Shown: piece after piece, positions 7,790-18,221 of the stretch
How the letters are laid out: each line of letters begins with the position of its first letter
Numbering within the stretch: the stretch's first letter is position 1
Assembly: GCA_003427395.1 (NCBI GenBank)
Contig: BFEA01000063.1
Location: 3,887,845 to 3,922,780, forward strand
Source: Chara braunii
Lineage: Eukaryota; Streptophyta; Charophyceae; Charales; Characeae
Length of the DNA stretch: 34,936 nucleotides
Direction of reading: 5' to 3'
Notes under the pieces: generated by a model
Seen by the model: the letters and a program-made list of their open reading frames with translations, nothing else
Told to the model about the DNA's origin: nothing
Databases searched by the model: none
Program-made: the position numbers and the translations under genes

Positions 7790-9030
7790 GCAGAGGCAAA
7801 AGTGAAGGAAAGGGGTTAGAGGAGGTAAGCGGAGAAGGAATGAAGTAGGGAGGATGAGGCTGACAAGTGATAAGAGGGATGAAATGAACCCGGCGCGGAT
7901 TCGCGCCGGGTGCGTTTAAAAGTTGAAGAAGATGACGGGCGCGCAGGAGATGGTGGACGTGAGCGTAGAGGGCGACGAGATAGCTACCTCGCTCGTTTCC
8001 TGATGGAAACAAGTGGACGAAGGGTCAATCCCGATATTTTGGGCCAGGGCGAACACAGCGGAGAGGTTAGCTTGGCTAGTGGGTTAGTGGATCGGGAGGT
8101 AGAAAGGAAGGAGATAGTGGAGATGGTGGGTTATGGACTTAGGCGCAGTCCGAAAAGTGGAACACTCTCAATTCTCTACGGAATCGAGCGAGGAACGAAC
8201 TAAAATTGTGGTTTATTAACCGTGTGAATCCGAGTCTGAGCTTAGTTTTTAGTGATAAGGTAGAAGAAAGAGAGGTTAGTAAAAAAAAAAAAGGTGCGCG
8301 GAGTGGTCAGGAAGAAGGGGGAAAAGATGAATGAACCCGAGCGAGAATTTGGGGCGGGTACATTCGACAGTGAGAATGGCAAAGGAGGGAGTCGGGCGCA
8401 GTAGAAAAGCGGCGGGGGGGTGTTCGTTTGAGCACCGTTTTGGGTAGGGGAAGATGCAATCCCGGGGTTTTGGCCCCGGGCGAACCATATGAACAGCTCA
8501 GCTTTAGTGTTAGTTGATTAGACTAGGAGGTGGAGGAGAAAGTTGCAGCGCCGGGATATGGCAGAAAGGAAGATGGGTGAGTGTGAAGACCAGTTAAATC
8601 GGTAGATTCTCGACCATTTTTGACAATCTAAGATCCTAATTTGGGGTTTTGATGGAAGGCGAATCTAGATCTGCGATCAGAGTAGAGTGAAAGTTAGTGT
8701 AGGGGAAGTTAGTAAGTGCGCGGAGGCTCCGTGAGAATGGATATGGCCGTAGGAAGGAAGCAAATATTTTGCTCGCCTCCTGATGGAAACGAACAAGAGA
8801 AGGCTCGTTTTAGAGGTTTTCGGGTATTGCGAATTCAATGACGGGGTTAGATTAAGAAGAGGATTAGTAAAACGAAAGTTAGTAAGAGAGGAAGGCTCGT
8901 GGGGCTATGGCGGAGGTGAAGAAGGAAGGGAGGAAGAAACGAGTATCTCTCTCGTCTCCTATTGGATTTGAACAAGGAAAGATGTTACCCCGGGGTTTTG
9001 GCCCCGGGCGAAACAAATGGTAGCGTTGGT
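7790..9030 (+). repeat. Large diverged tandem repeat with GC-rich palindromes, LTR B
   Basis: Units of roughly 500-550 bp, each with a GC palindrome: ACCCGGCGCG/CGCGCCGGGT (7888-7911, 4-base loop), CCCGGGG/CCCCGGG (8461-8480) and CCCGGGG/CCCCGGG (8989-9008). Shared words include GCTCGTTTCCTGATGGAAAC (7990-8009) against GCTCGCCTCCTGATGGAAAC (8771-8790). One related unit with GGGGC/GCCCC (29302-29315) is in C, and it is absent from A because of the deletion there. No gene is supported. Confidence 0.5.
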
Positions 9031-9229
9031 CCTCGGGATTAGTGGCTAGGTTGGGAGATGCAACGAATGGGAACTGGGCCCAGGGGTAGAATCTCGTCCT
9101 CGCACGAGTATGGTAGTGTATCTTTCCATGTTCAGGGGTAGGTTCACCCTTTTCGTTTTTTTTCTCGTTCCCCCCCCCCGCGGTTCCGAGCTTTCGCCTA
9201 CTCTGGTCGTGTCTGTGGGCAAGTAACTT

Positions 9230-9680
9230 TGGCAGAGAGAGAGAGAGATGCTACGTACCTGGCCCTGTCCCGCCGGAAGGTCGGTCTGAAGTAGCCACTC
9301 GATCGGGCGGTGTAACAGGGAAGTCGAGGCACTTACCTCGTATCGCCTACGGTGTGTGTGCCGATACTTTAGTAGGAGACTTAGTCAATCTTGGTCGAGT
9401 TACTGCAGGGGGTGAACGCGGGAACCACGGAACCCAAATTGCACACCGACCGGCTGCAAAGCGGGCCACGTTTTGGAAGAGCGAAACTGGTAGAGTATGG
9501 GGCTAAAGGCTGAGTGCTCCATGCTCGATTCGACGAAGGTGCACAGTGCTTACAGCTATGGGCAGCAGCCAGTGAGCTAAGTATGCCTGAGTGCTGCAGT
9601 GCGCGAGTAAGCATCGGACAATAGCGGGAACAGGCGGCTTACCTGGGGGTAAACTGTGAAGATGAAGGCTTATCTGTAGG
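9230..9680. repeat. LTR B block with ACTTACCTG-like motifs
   Basis: Motifs at 9253 (ACGTACCTGG), 9331 (ACTTACCTCG) and 9638 (GCTTACCTGG) take the same place between the post-RNA block and the CTG-rich block as in A and C. A short GA microsatellite is at 9235-9248. No gene is supported. Confidence 0.45.
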
Positions 9681-9749
9681 CCGTGGTGTAGCCGTCCTCG
9701 GCAGATGGGATAGTGAAAGAAAAGTTGGGCGTGAGCACGGGCGATTTTT

Positions 9750-10310
9750 GTGCATCAGGTCGTGGTTGCTGCAACGTTGAAGGTTGTTGTGTAAGCAAGC
9801 CGTCGGGGCTGTACAACAAGGGTTATTGAACTGACGGTCTTTTCTATCAGACTACTGCTACTGTGCGCCCCATGCTTACCCCAGCTACGTGCCGGCTACA
9901 GCAGTTGCTGAGCTTGCTGTGGACTGCCGCGCTGTCCTGTGTACGGCTGTTTTGAAGTACCGAGTGATCACAGTCTTACTACGGGAGGCTGCCGTTGCTG
10001 TGCCCGTGGGCTGTATGTGAGAACTGTTGTTGGCCACAGGCTGGGCACGGACTGTGGGCTACGGGCCGTGGTGTGCCGTTGGAGCTACTGATGGGTTGTG
10101 ATTGTTGTTGACCACTACTGTATGCTACATCGGGTAACTGCCGCTAGTGTTGATCGATTGATGTTGTTGTTGTTTACCGCTGAGAATTATTGCTGTAACT
10201 GAGAACTGTTGCTAACTGCGGAGCAATTGCGATCAACTTAAGGAGGAGTATTGAGGCTCAAAGGATTGGTTGAGATGTGAGAAGGGTGTTGTTACAAGGG
10301 TAAGGAGGGT
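9750..10310. repeat. CTG/TTG-rich stretch, LTR B
   Basis: Same composition and place as in A and C but little exact match, which suggests that composition rather than sequence is kept. No gene is supported. Confidence 0.45.
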
Positions 10311-10650
10311 TATTGCTGCCAACTAGGACGTCTCAGGAGGCTGACCTCAGCAGTTTGACTTCAGGGTTTGACCAAGCTGAAGCAGGTTGGCCATCATTGC
10401 GGGGCCCTCAGGAGCTGAAGATTACAAGGCCCTCTCCAGTAAGCCTGAGAGCACCCCTCTTGTATCTGAGAGTCTCAAACCATCTCCCTCTGTCCTTCTC
10501 ACTCTCAGTCTAGTCCTTGGTTACGAGAGGAAGGCGGCAGGCGGGATTGCAACCCGTAAGTCCGCGTCAAGGCTCTGTGGGGAGCTTACCCATCGATTGC
10601 GAGAGCTCTGCTGGAACTCAGGAGGAGTTTTGAAGGCAGGGAACCATCAG

Positions 10651-10760
10651 GTAAAATCACGTCATTTGTATAACCCACTACTACCCATGTTTNCCTATCT
10701 CCTTGTAGTATGATTGCCTTATGCATGCGTTGTCCCTATGGTTTTTGCTTTCTCTTCANG
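10651..10760 (+). other. Predicted intron in LTR B
   Basis: Donor ATCAG|GTAAAA at 10651 and acceptor TTTCTCTTCANG ending 10760; the N at 10759 falls in the acceptor itself. Another single N is at 10692. Position between the shared ATTGCGGGGCCCTCAGG block and the hairpin array matches A and C. Confidence 0.5.
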
Positions 10761-10899
10761 ATATAATCAGACTAAAAGGAAGGAATGTGTGAGAGTGAAG
10801 TTCAAGTTCCTTCTTTATTCTGACCGAAAGCAGACAAGGGATAAATTGGGGGAAGGTGGGAGGAAGGTAGACTGCATGTGTTTGACTGGGTCATCCAAA

Positions 10900-11586
10900 G
10901 CCTGAGCATTGTTTCCATGGTGAATGACTCGGGGCTGTGTTTGTTTGACTGTTTTCTGAAGGACCAGGTATTGTTTCCATGGTGAATGACCTGGTTGTTG
11001 TGTTTGTTTAGTTGTTTTCTGGGGAACCAGGCATTATTTCCATGGTGAATGGCCCGGTTGCTCTAGTTAACTCTGGGGGTTTGCCTGATTGAAGGGGTTT
11101 AAATTTTTGTTTATTCAGGGGGAGGATTTTTTATCTAAGGTTAAGCATTGTTTGCATGGTGAATGGTTTAGCCTGAAAACCACGCACATAATTTAAACTA
11201 AGTATAAAGGAAAGTATTTTATGTATATTTGCATGTGAACTGGCAGCTGGGCATTGTTTCTATTGTGAATGGTCCAGCGTTAAGCCATATTATTAAGAAG
11301 AGAAAAAGAAAAATACAAAGTATAAATGGAAATAGTTTGGGCAAGCTGAACATTGTTTCTACTGTGAATGGTTCAGTCCCCTGCCCATATTTGCTTTTTC
11401 TTTTTGAAAAGAAAGTCAGAGAAATACTAAATCTTGGGATATTAAACAGCTCAGGGCGGCTAGGCATTGTTTCCATGGCGAATGGCCTAGTCATCTGCCC
11501 AAAAGAAAAGAGAAGTAGTTGTGCAACCTGTTCGTGTATATCATAAAGACAAGTTGGGCATTGTTTCCATGGCGAATGGTCCAGCT
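10900..11586 (+). repeat. Array of eight covarying hairpins, LTR B
   Basis: Hairpins at 10900-10935, 10962-10996, 11025-11059, 11138-11174, 11246-11278, 11345-11377, 11458-11492 and 11553-11586. The loop is mostly ATTGTTTCCATGGYGAAT, in two cases ATTGTTTCTAYTGTGAAT, so the loop centre differs from A and C while its flanks (ATTGTTTC, GAAT) stay. Stems include GACCAGGT/GACCTGGTT, GGTTAAGC/GGTTTAGCC, GCTGGGC/GGTCCAGC, GCTGAAC/GGTTCAGT and GGCTAGGC/GGCCTAGTC, with G-T pairs replacing G-C at several places. Confidence 0.87.
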
Positions 11587-11869
11587 CTATGTTTTATGTA
11601 AGATGGGTATAAGGATTCAAGAACTTGAAAATTCACGAACTATTTATATAGAATGAACTTGGGAGGGTGAAAGTACTTACATTCGTGGTTTGGTTTGCAT
11701 TTGACTGGATGGGATGACTAGTTTGTTTAAGTTTCATTACTATAGGTAGTTGCTGTAGTTGCTCGCCACGTGCTAGAGCCATAGGAGTTAGTGTCAATTC
11801 CTGCATTTTCTGTAATAACGTTTTTTTACTTAGGTCAATTCCTGCATTTTCTGAGATCTTGTATTTATT

Positions 11870-12480
11870 TTTGGCTTTGTATAAATCTTGGCAAACTACT
11901 TTTACTACGGGAAGCGCTGCCGAAATTTCTACAAATCCAAGAAGTTAATCAACTCTTGACTTGTCAGAGTTCAGCTTGTCCTTTCCATATATGGATTAGT
12001 ATAAATCTGGAAAGTCTCATTTTCTAGAGGGAGTGCTGCCTAAATTTTTACTAATTCAGGGAGTTAGACAAAATTGGACTTTGAGAAGTCAAAGTTATTC
12101 TCAAAATTTTGAACTTAGCCTTGTATAAATTCTGGAATAACACTTTTCTAGAGGGAGTGCTGCCGAAATGTTTACAAAATTAAGGAGTTAGTTAAATTCA
12201 GTCTAAAATTGAGCTCGAGCTGTTGTTCAAGTTCATATCTGACTGAGTATAAATTGGGGAAGTCTCCCTTTCTGCTGCCCAAATTTCTACTAAATCAGAG
12301 AGTTAGACAGAATTTGACTCTTTTGAGTTAGACAAAATTTGACTTTCCAGAGTTAGAGATTATTTTTGCTCTCATATCTCAGCTTATGTAAATTATGAAA
12401 AGACACTTTTCCTACGGGAAGCGCTGCCAAAATCTTCTTAGTTTAGAGGAGATAGATTATATTTTGATAGGTTATTCAGG
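11870..12480 (+). repeat. Tandem repeat of about 122 bp, five units, LTR B
   Basis: Cores near 11897, 12018, 12140, 12264 and 12403; the fourth has lost the TACGGGAAGC part. Same core as in A and C but two more units, so unit number has changed since the families split. Confidence 0.65.
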
Positions 12481-12697
12481 CGATTCACCCAGAATAGGGG
12501 AGATTTTGCAGTTGGTCTACCTTCAACTTAAGCACTGACTTAAAAGTAGACTTAGATTTAGCTAATAAGGAAGTTTGAGTGAGGATGTATTATGGAGTTG
12601 TATTCTCCATACACTTATGATCTTAGTTGGGGATTGGTCCGCCGTGTGTTACAGGTCCTTTTGATCATTTGATTGAAGTTCAGGGTTAGATCCAGCT

Positions 12698-12764
12698 TGA
12701 TCCCTTGAGGATCACTTACTGTTATCACTGATAACAGGTCAGTTGCCGATTCGTCGGTCTACGA
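12698..12764 (+). other. Three consecutive conserved hairpins, LTR B
   Basis: TGATCC/GGATCA (12698-12714) and GTTATCA/TGATAAC (12721-12735, 1-base loop), followed by a diverged CGATTCGTCGGTCTACGAC. This copy is the most distant, so identity of both stems is notable. Confidence 0.6.
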
Positions 12765-13429
12765 CTCAATTTCAACTCTCCCTCTACACTCAACCTAAAA
12801 GGTTTTAGCCCTGGTGATTTCGTTATTTTATTAAGGTTTCACCCGGACTTTTATTGAATGACCATTTAACAAAGGTGTTGAGTATTTAATTAAGGTTGGT
12901 TGGACAGGAGGTTGGGGCTTGCATGGCTAAAGCGAGGGGTATGAGTGTCGAAGGTGGTTGGGGTTGACTCCGTGTAGTGTATGGGCTGTTGATTTGGTTC
13001 GTTGATGTGATGGCAGGTATGTGTTGTGAAGCAGATTCTGGATTTGGTTGCCTACGATCACACATATACGTATTATTGTGAGAAACCCCAGTGAGACCGT
13101 GAAAAGTGATCGTCACATACTTAACCCTTATATATGTATACATGGGTATACTAGGGATGAATGTTTGCATGGGTTGAAGAGCCCCCACATTAGAGCTCCA
13201 CTTAGAAGCTGAGACTGAGAGGCTTAGGCGGAGGTCTCTCCTTTTATTCTTGTCTCTTGCTTTTTGATGATTTTCTTAGTCGGACGTTTGGTCCTGGGTC
13301 GGGATTCGAGGTCCTTGTCCAAGACATCCCAAGTCCTAGGCTCTGCAGGGGAGGGGTTTTCCTTCGCGCAGAGCCTATTGAATTTACCTACCGAGACACT
13401 CAGGCAGAGAGCCTAAAGTGCAGCGGCGG

Positions 13430-13846
13430 CTGCATGACTATTTCCTTCAGCCGTGCAATGTCGTGAAAGGTTAGGCCCTCACGACACTTCAAGTCTGACG
13501 CTTGAGTGTCATAAGCGGTACTCGGATCCACGAGGGACCGCTTGATTATGGGCACTACATAGTACGCCATCGTTGCGACGGCTTGTGTACGCCTGCATTG
13601 GAAGTCGATATGAGTATGCCCTGCGTCCGCGCGGTTTTATACTAAGTTCAGCGCGCGACGCCTATCCGATTTCCGCACTGGAAAGTTATGGGTTGGCTAC
13701 CGAGGGGCTAGGAGCGTTGTCGCGTTGTTGGTATTGTGTCGTTTCGTATATATGTTGTTTTGTGTGTATGTGTGTTCGTAAAGTGGAGTGCGCGTGGTGT
13801 GTGGGATGCGTCCTAGTCGACCGACGATGAGTCGCGCTTGGGACCT
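13430..13846 (+). repeat. 3' part of LTR B before the gap
   Basis: From about 13500 it aligns with 14880-15176 of LTR A (for example GACGCCTATCCGATTTCCGCA in both, and TCCTAGTCGACCGACG). GTCGTGA (13450-13456) can pair with TCACGAC (near 13478). A (GT)-rich stretch near 13755-13775 matches the (TG)n of LTR A at 15072-15090. Confidence 0.65.
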
Positions 13847-14106
13847 NNNNNNNNNNNNNNNNNNNNNNNNNNNNNNNNNNNNNNNNNNNNNNNNNNNNNN
13901 NNNNNNNNNNNNNNNNNNNNNNNNNNNNNNNNNNNNNNNNNNNNNNNNNNNNNNNNNNNNNNNNNNNNNNNNNNNNNNNNNNNNNNNNNNNNNNNNNNNN
14001 NNNNNNNNNNNNNNNNNNNNNNNNNNNNNNNNNNNNNNNNNNNNNNNNNNNNNNNNNNNNNNNNNNNNNNNNNNNNNNNNNNNNNNNNNNNNNNNNNNNN
14101 NNNNNN
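13847..14106. other. Assembly gap (260 N)
   Basis: All N. The matching part of LTR A (15177-15351) is about 175 bp and holds GC-rich hairpins such as GGGAG/CTCCC, so the true missing length may be shorter than 260. Confidence 0.95.
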
Positions 14107-14127
14107 GACAGCTCCCGTAAGGTGTAG

Positions 14128-14133
14128 GTAAGT
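14128..14133 (+). promoter_or_regulatory. Splice donor GTAAGT in LTR B
   Basis: TAG|GTAAGT, homologous to the donor at 15373 in LTR A. Its retention in two diverged families suggests use. Confidence 0.5.
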
Positions 14134-14320
14134 CGTGCCTCGCGTAGGCCCTATCCTGTCATAGGGGCTCGCGAGAGGTATGGTTGGCGCACCCGGCCGG
14201 AGCGGCTTGCGGAAGCCCCATGTATATTGCGACGAAGGGTTGTGAAAACCAACTCCTGCGTGACGCGGCCGGGAGGGTCTCGCGCTGCCCCCGTGCGGTG
14301 CCGGACCGATGCGCCCGACA

Positions 14321-15561
14321 ACGGCATGTCCTTCAGCCGTTCAACATCGTGAAGGGCAACCCCTCACGATATATTCCTTTAGCCATTCAATATCGCGAGG
14401 TGGAAACTGAGATTGTCACGTATGACTAGCATCGCTGGTTGATATAGGAAGGGCTCACAACCGCGCAACTTTATATCAAAGTCTTGAGTGTGACGCTCGT
14501 CCGTCCTAGTGTCTAGAGTTATGGGATTAAGTGATTCGTATGTGTACATGTGTGTCCAGAGTCGGTATAGGTCATTGGTGTCAACCGAAAAGGTTACCCA
14601 AGGTTGTGATTTTGGGATGGGGAGGCCTTCGGCCTATTTTTGCTTTTTAGAGTTATTATAGTTAGACGTTGTAGTACGTGGCAGCCGTCAAAGTCAAACC
14701 CCTTGATTCGCTTTCAGGCCCTAGGGGAAGGAGCTGGTCTCCAAGGCCATAAGAGACGATTGTCACCACAGGTACGAACCTGTGTACCACCCACTCTCCG
14801 CAGGGTGCGGAAGAGGCTGTGGTTCTCAGCCATACTTGGCGGTTGTCCAGCATCGAGAGATTAACCTTCAAGGCGCATGTCAGCCGACACTTGAGTGTCG
14901 AATGCGACCGCATTGCGAATCGATATGAGTTAACCCTGCGTCCGCGCGATCTTATGCCAAGCCTCGCACATGACGCCTATCCGATTTCCGCATCGAAAAG
15001 TTATGGAACGGTCGCTAAAGGACTAGGAGTGTTGTCGCGTTGTTCGTCTAGTGTCGTTTTGTATATGTATAGGTGTGTGTGTGTGTGTGCCTTTATTTTT
15101 ATGTTCTTTATAGTGGTGTGCGTGTGGTGAGTGGGATACGTCCTAGTCGACCGACGTCGAGTCGTGCTTGGGACCTCAGCCCCCCAAGATGTCGGTTCGC
15201 GTGCGGGTCCGATAGAAGCGTAATACCACGTACCCCCTATGCTACAGCGAACGAGAAACGCCCTCGGCTGGTCCACCTTTGTGATTGCAGCTGATCAGCT
15301 TTCGTGCTGTGGACTGGTAGCTCGGCGGGGATACGCCCACCGAAGGGAGGTGACAGCTCCCGTAAGGTGGAGGTAAGTCATGCCTCACGTAGGCCCTATC
15401 CTGTCATAGGGGTTCGCGAGAGATATGGCTGGCGCACTCGGTCGGAGCGGCTTGCGGAAGCTCCATGTATATTCGCGACGAGGATTAAGACCAACTCCTG
15501 CGTGACGCAGCCGGGATGGTCCCACGCTGCCCTGTGAGGTGCCAGACCGATGCGCCCGACA
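14321..15561 (+). repeat. 5' LTR (copy A), second part, to the LTR end
   Basis: It starts with the right ACGG copy (14321-14324) and continues the sequence broken at 6137. Bases 14321-14692 match 34111-34480 of LTR C closely; C is interrupted after CCGTCAAA, so 14693-15561 has no partner in C but its later part matches the end of LTR B. It ends GCGCCCGACA, the inverted match of the TGTCGG start. GTGTGTGTGTGTG (15072-15090) is a microsatellite; TATATGTATAGG at 15062 is TATA-like. Confidence 0.87.
15373..15378 (+). promoter_or_regulatory. Strong splice donor in the 5' LTR
   Basis: GGAG|GTAAGT, an ideal U1 match 188 bp before the LTR end and upstream of the primer binding site. Acceptors are seen before gag (16042) and before ORF2 (22867). 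Splicing from here would remove the primer binding site, so only unspliced RNA could serve as genome. Confidence 0.55.
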
Positions 15562-15563
15562 GG

Positions 15564-15580
15564 TGGCGCCGTTGCCGGGG
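15564..15580 (+). promoter_or_regulatory. Primer binding site complementary to tRNA-Asp
   Basis: TGGCGCCGTTGCCGGGG, two bases after the LTR end, is the exact complement of the 3' end (with CCA) of plant tRNA-Asp as I recall it. Reverse transcription of the minus strand would start here. It proves that 15561 is the LTR end and that the coding region to its right belongs to LTR A. Confidence 0.9.
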
Positions 15581-16068
15581 ATAACGGAAACCTGCCGTTG
15601 TCCCTGGTGGAACGACATCCGGGTATGAGAGTGAGAAGGAAGTAGGCATAGGAAGGAAAATGAGAATGTGGGTTGGTTTGTATATGATTGAGTACGAATA
15701 AGGAAAATCTAGCGAGATATAGAGACTTTTTCTAAAGCAATACTTTTTTTTATATCCATGTGATTAACCAAAGTATACTGATATTGACCGTATAATAAGA
15801 CTAAATTCTTTTGAGATTGGAAATAGGATACATTTTGAAGCAGTTTTGGCCACCACTTCGAGTCCAGCAATTTGGCGGAGATGTCCCAAAGTTGGTTGGT
15901 TGTCTGCCTAGCTTAGAAAGACTATGAGGGATAACCATACCTAGTTCAGATAGACATCATGGGGGAACCAGGTAGGACATACGGTAGAGATCTTGCTGAG
16001 ATAGAGCACTAAATAGACGAGTGTTTTGTTTTTCCCTTACAGGAAGTTGAAAAAAGACGTATGTCGAG
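15581..16068 (+). other. Leader between primer site and gag
   Basis: 488 bp without an ORF, AT-rich after 15640. GTGTTTTGTTTTTCCCTTACAG ends at 16042 and is a strong splice acceptor 26 bases before the gag ATG. It probably pairs with the LTR donor at 15373 (inferred intron of 670 bp). Confidence 0.6.
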
Positions 16069-18057
16069 ATGCCGAAGCCCAGTGGCTTAGTGGATGGCAC
16101 GGGAAGCGTCTTGACGCTTGAGGACCTCATTGCAGCCATTGACAGGCATGAGAAAACGTTGAGCAATGTCCCAAAGGTTGATACCTTCCATTTCAGTGGA
16201 GAGAGGGTCTTAGATTGGCTGGATCTGGTGGAGCAAGCCTTGGCAGGGCTATCAGATGTAGTAAAGTTTCAGTGCATCCTGAGGTAAGTGCTCCATGGTC
16301 ACCATCAAGAGGTAGAGAAGGTCATGAATGCGGCCAATGGCAGTTGGGCAAGGTTTAGAGATGGCATTCAGCGCAAGTATCGGTTGGGCGATGGATTGTT
16401 GACCACCACAAACCTTGAAGCCATGAATAAGGATGACTTCACTACAATAGGAACGTTTGTGCAAGAGTTCAAGAAAATGGCGAGGAAAGTTCATGGGATC
16501 TCAGAAGAGGCGCAATGTGCCATCTTTCTAGGGCTGCTTACCGCATCAGAGGCCTCAGAATTAACGAGCCATGGAGGGGGCAATGCGAAGCTTACCTGGG
16601 CCACTATTGATAAGGGAGTGGAAGATGGGAGCCTGGACCAGGTAGAGCAGCATCAGATGCGCTTGCAGAGGAGGAAGAGAAAGGAAAGGGGCACCACTGC
16701 ATCTGGAACCCCAGGGGTCAAAAGGATTGTTACCGACGTGCTTGCGGAATTGGGCTATGGCAAGGATACCGAGGTGCAGAGAAAGGTGGTGACCGTAGTC
16801 CGAAGTCAGGGAAAGGAGGTAGGGGAAGAAAAAAACAGACAGGAGGACTACGGTGAGGAGGAGACGGGATCCCAAGTTCTCACAAAAGCCTAGCGAAGCA
16901 GTGTAACTTGCTGCTAGGAGGTCAAGGCTCTGGGAAGGGACAGATCCCGCAGGCAATCGCTGCGTCGCCAACCGTCGCCACAACTGCACATGTGTCCGAG
17001 TCGGCAGGGCCCTCGCAAATGGGGCCGCCACCAGCATATGGACCTTGGATGCCTTATTGTCAATTGGCACCCTAGCCTAAATGTGATCACTGCAGCTCGT
17101 GTGGAGGAAGGGAAGGGTCCCGCAGGACAGATCGTGCCATATCCAGGCCAAGCTCCCCCAACACAGATGGTGCCATATTCAGGCCAAGCTCCCCCAATAC
17201 AGATGGTGCCATATTCAGGCCCACCGGCGAGTGTAGGGCCACCAAGTTTCCATACGACCCAATGCTACTTCACGGCCCAGCCTCCCACCTCGCAGCAAGC
17301 TTCGCAGGCCAGCGTGGCGGGAGGAGGAGGTCAAGGGCAAGGAGGGCGAGGCAATAGTGGTCGAGGACAAGGAGGTCGAGGGGGTGGCGGTCGAGGGAGG
17401 AACGGCGGGGGACGTGGTGGCGGATGGAATGGCCAAGGAGGGCAAAATCAAGGCGGCCAAGGTGGTCAGGAACGGGGCCAAGGGTATGGGAGGCCCCGCT
17501 TCGATTGGCGGAATGCCATTTGCCGACATTGTGGCAATATGGGCCATACTATACGATTTTGCCAGGAACGGAGGGACGATGAGCTCTCTGGTCTGATATC
17601 CACAAATATGGACGGAGATATACATGATAAGTTTGGACATTATATTGACCCGAAGATTCCAGGCGGAGTTAGGCAGGAAGCCGTTAGGCGAGCAGCGGCA
17701 GGGTCGGCGCCTCCGGCAATATTCAGACTATGGCAGGAAAGGGAGGACCCGCCCGTGAGGGTTGAAAAGGTTATGGGGGAAAATGAGGAGGTAACCCAAT
17801 GGCTAAAGGCAGGGGCTATAAAGGAAGAGCCAATAATCGTTGAGTCGGACGACGAGGACTCAAGGGAGATGGGAGAGTCAGCCACGACCATCATGGAAAA
17901 AATGGAGGACCTGCTGGGGAAGTTAGGGAGGTACCAGCAAAGGCTAAAGGAGTTGTGTGAGAGACCCAGGCATGGAAAGCCAACCTCCCTAGAGTCTTCC
18001 TTTACGAATCCGGGCCTGGATCAGCGTCAGGGCAGCAAGGCTATCCTGGGTTCATGA
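16069..18057 (+). pseudogene. gag: gag: capsid/nucleocapsid protein, broken
   Basis: The start ATG (16069) follows the acceptor at 16042. The N-terminal half is a retrotransposon Gag domain (about residues 30-180, with FSGERVLDWLDLVEQAL and a later TIGTFVQEFKKMARKVHGIS helix). Then come a proline/glutamine segment with a 36-bp tandem repeat (near 17150-17220), a Gly/Arg-rich RGG-type stretch (about 17320-17480) and one zinc knuckle of the CX2CX4HX4C kind (C 17521 to C 17562, CRHCGNMGHTIRFC) for RNA binding. An acidic tail follows. Damage: TAA at 16285-16287 in the capsid part, TAG at 16891 with a frameshift near 16888 and a return near 17085. The 16285 stop also creates GAG|GTAAGT. Confidence 0.85.
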
Positions 18058-18221
18058 CGGTAGGGTCGGGCCCTAGGTGGGGGAGGACATTCAGGCCACC
18101 AACCTCGCATGGGCGGGCACCACAGGCAGCGTAAACCAGGAGCCAAAGTAAGGCTGGTACTGGTCAAGCGCCGAGTCAGGCACCTCCTCGGAAGGGACCC
18201 GAGCCTCAGTGTAGGAAAGAA
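18058..18221 (+). pseudogene. gag-protease junction, frame lost
   Basis: Between the stop at 18055 and the protease frame, 164 bp run through all frames with stops. The sequence still looks coding-like (Gly/Pro/Gln-rich), so this is decayed linker. Confidence 0.5.

Larger units (their letters stand above)
6138..14320 (+). mobile_element. Complete solo LTR (copy B) of a related giant-LTR family
   Basis: It runs from TGTCGGCGCG (6138) to GCGCCCGACA (14320), about 8.2 kb including a 260-N gap, and is flanked by ACGG on both sides. The ends are the same as those of the 5' LTR A, and the internal modules (tRNA-like unit, intron, hairpin array, tandem repeat, terminal hairpins) have the same order, but sequence similarity is only moderate, so it is a sister family. 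The lack of any internal region between two copies, plus a target duplication, means a solo LTR left by recombination between the LTRs of a full element inserted into LTR A. Confidence 0.9.

Noticed and set aside
13788-14131. ORFs spanning the N run
   Set aside because: They consist mostly of unknown bases.
14692-14820. tRNA gene around the CACAGGT/ACCTGTG hairpin
   Set aside because: A T-arm-like hairpin is present but no acceptor or anticodon stems could be drawn with confidence.
15160-15180. 5S rRNA-like word near GTGCTTGGGACC
   Set aside because: The match is about ten bases without the flanking 5S sequence.
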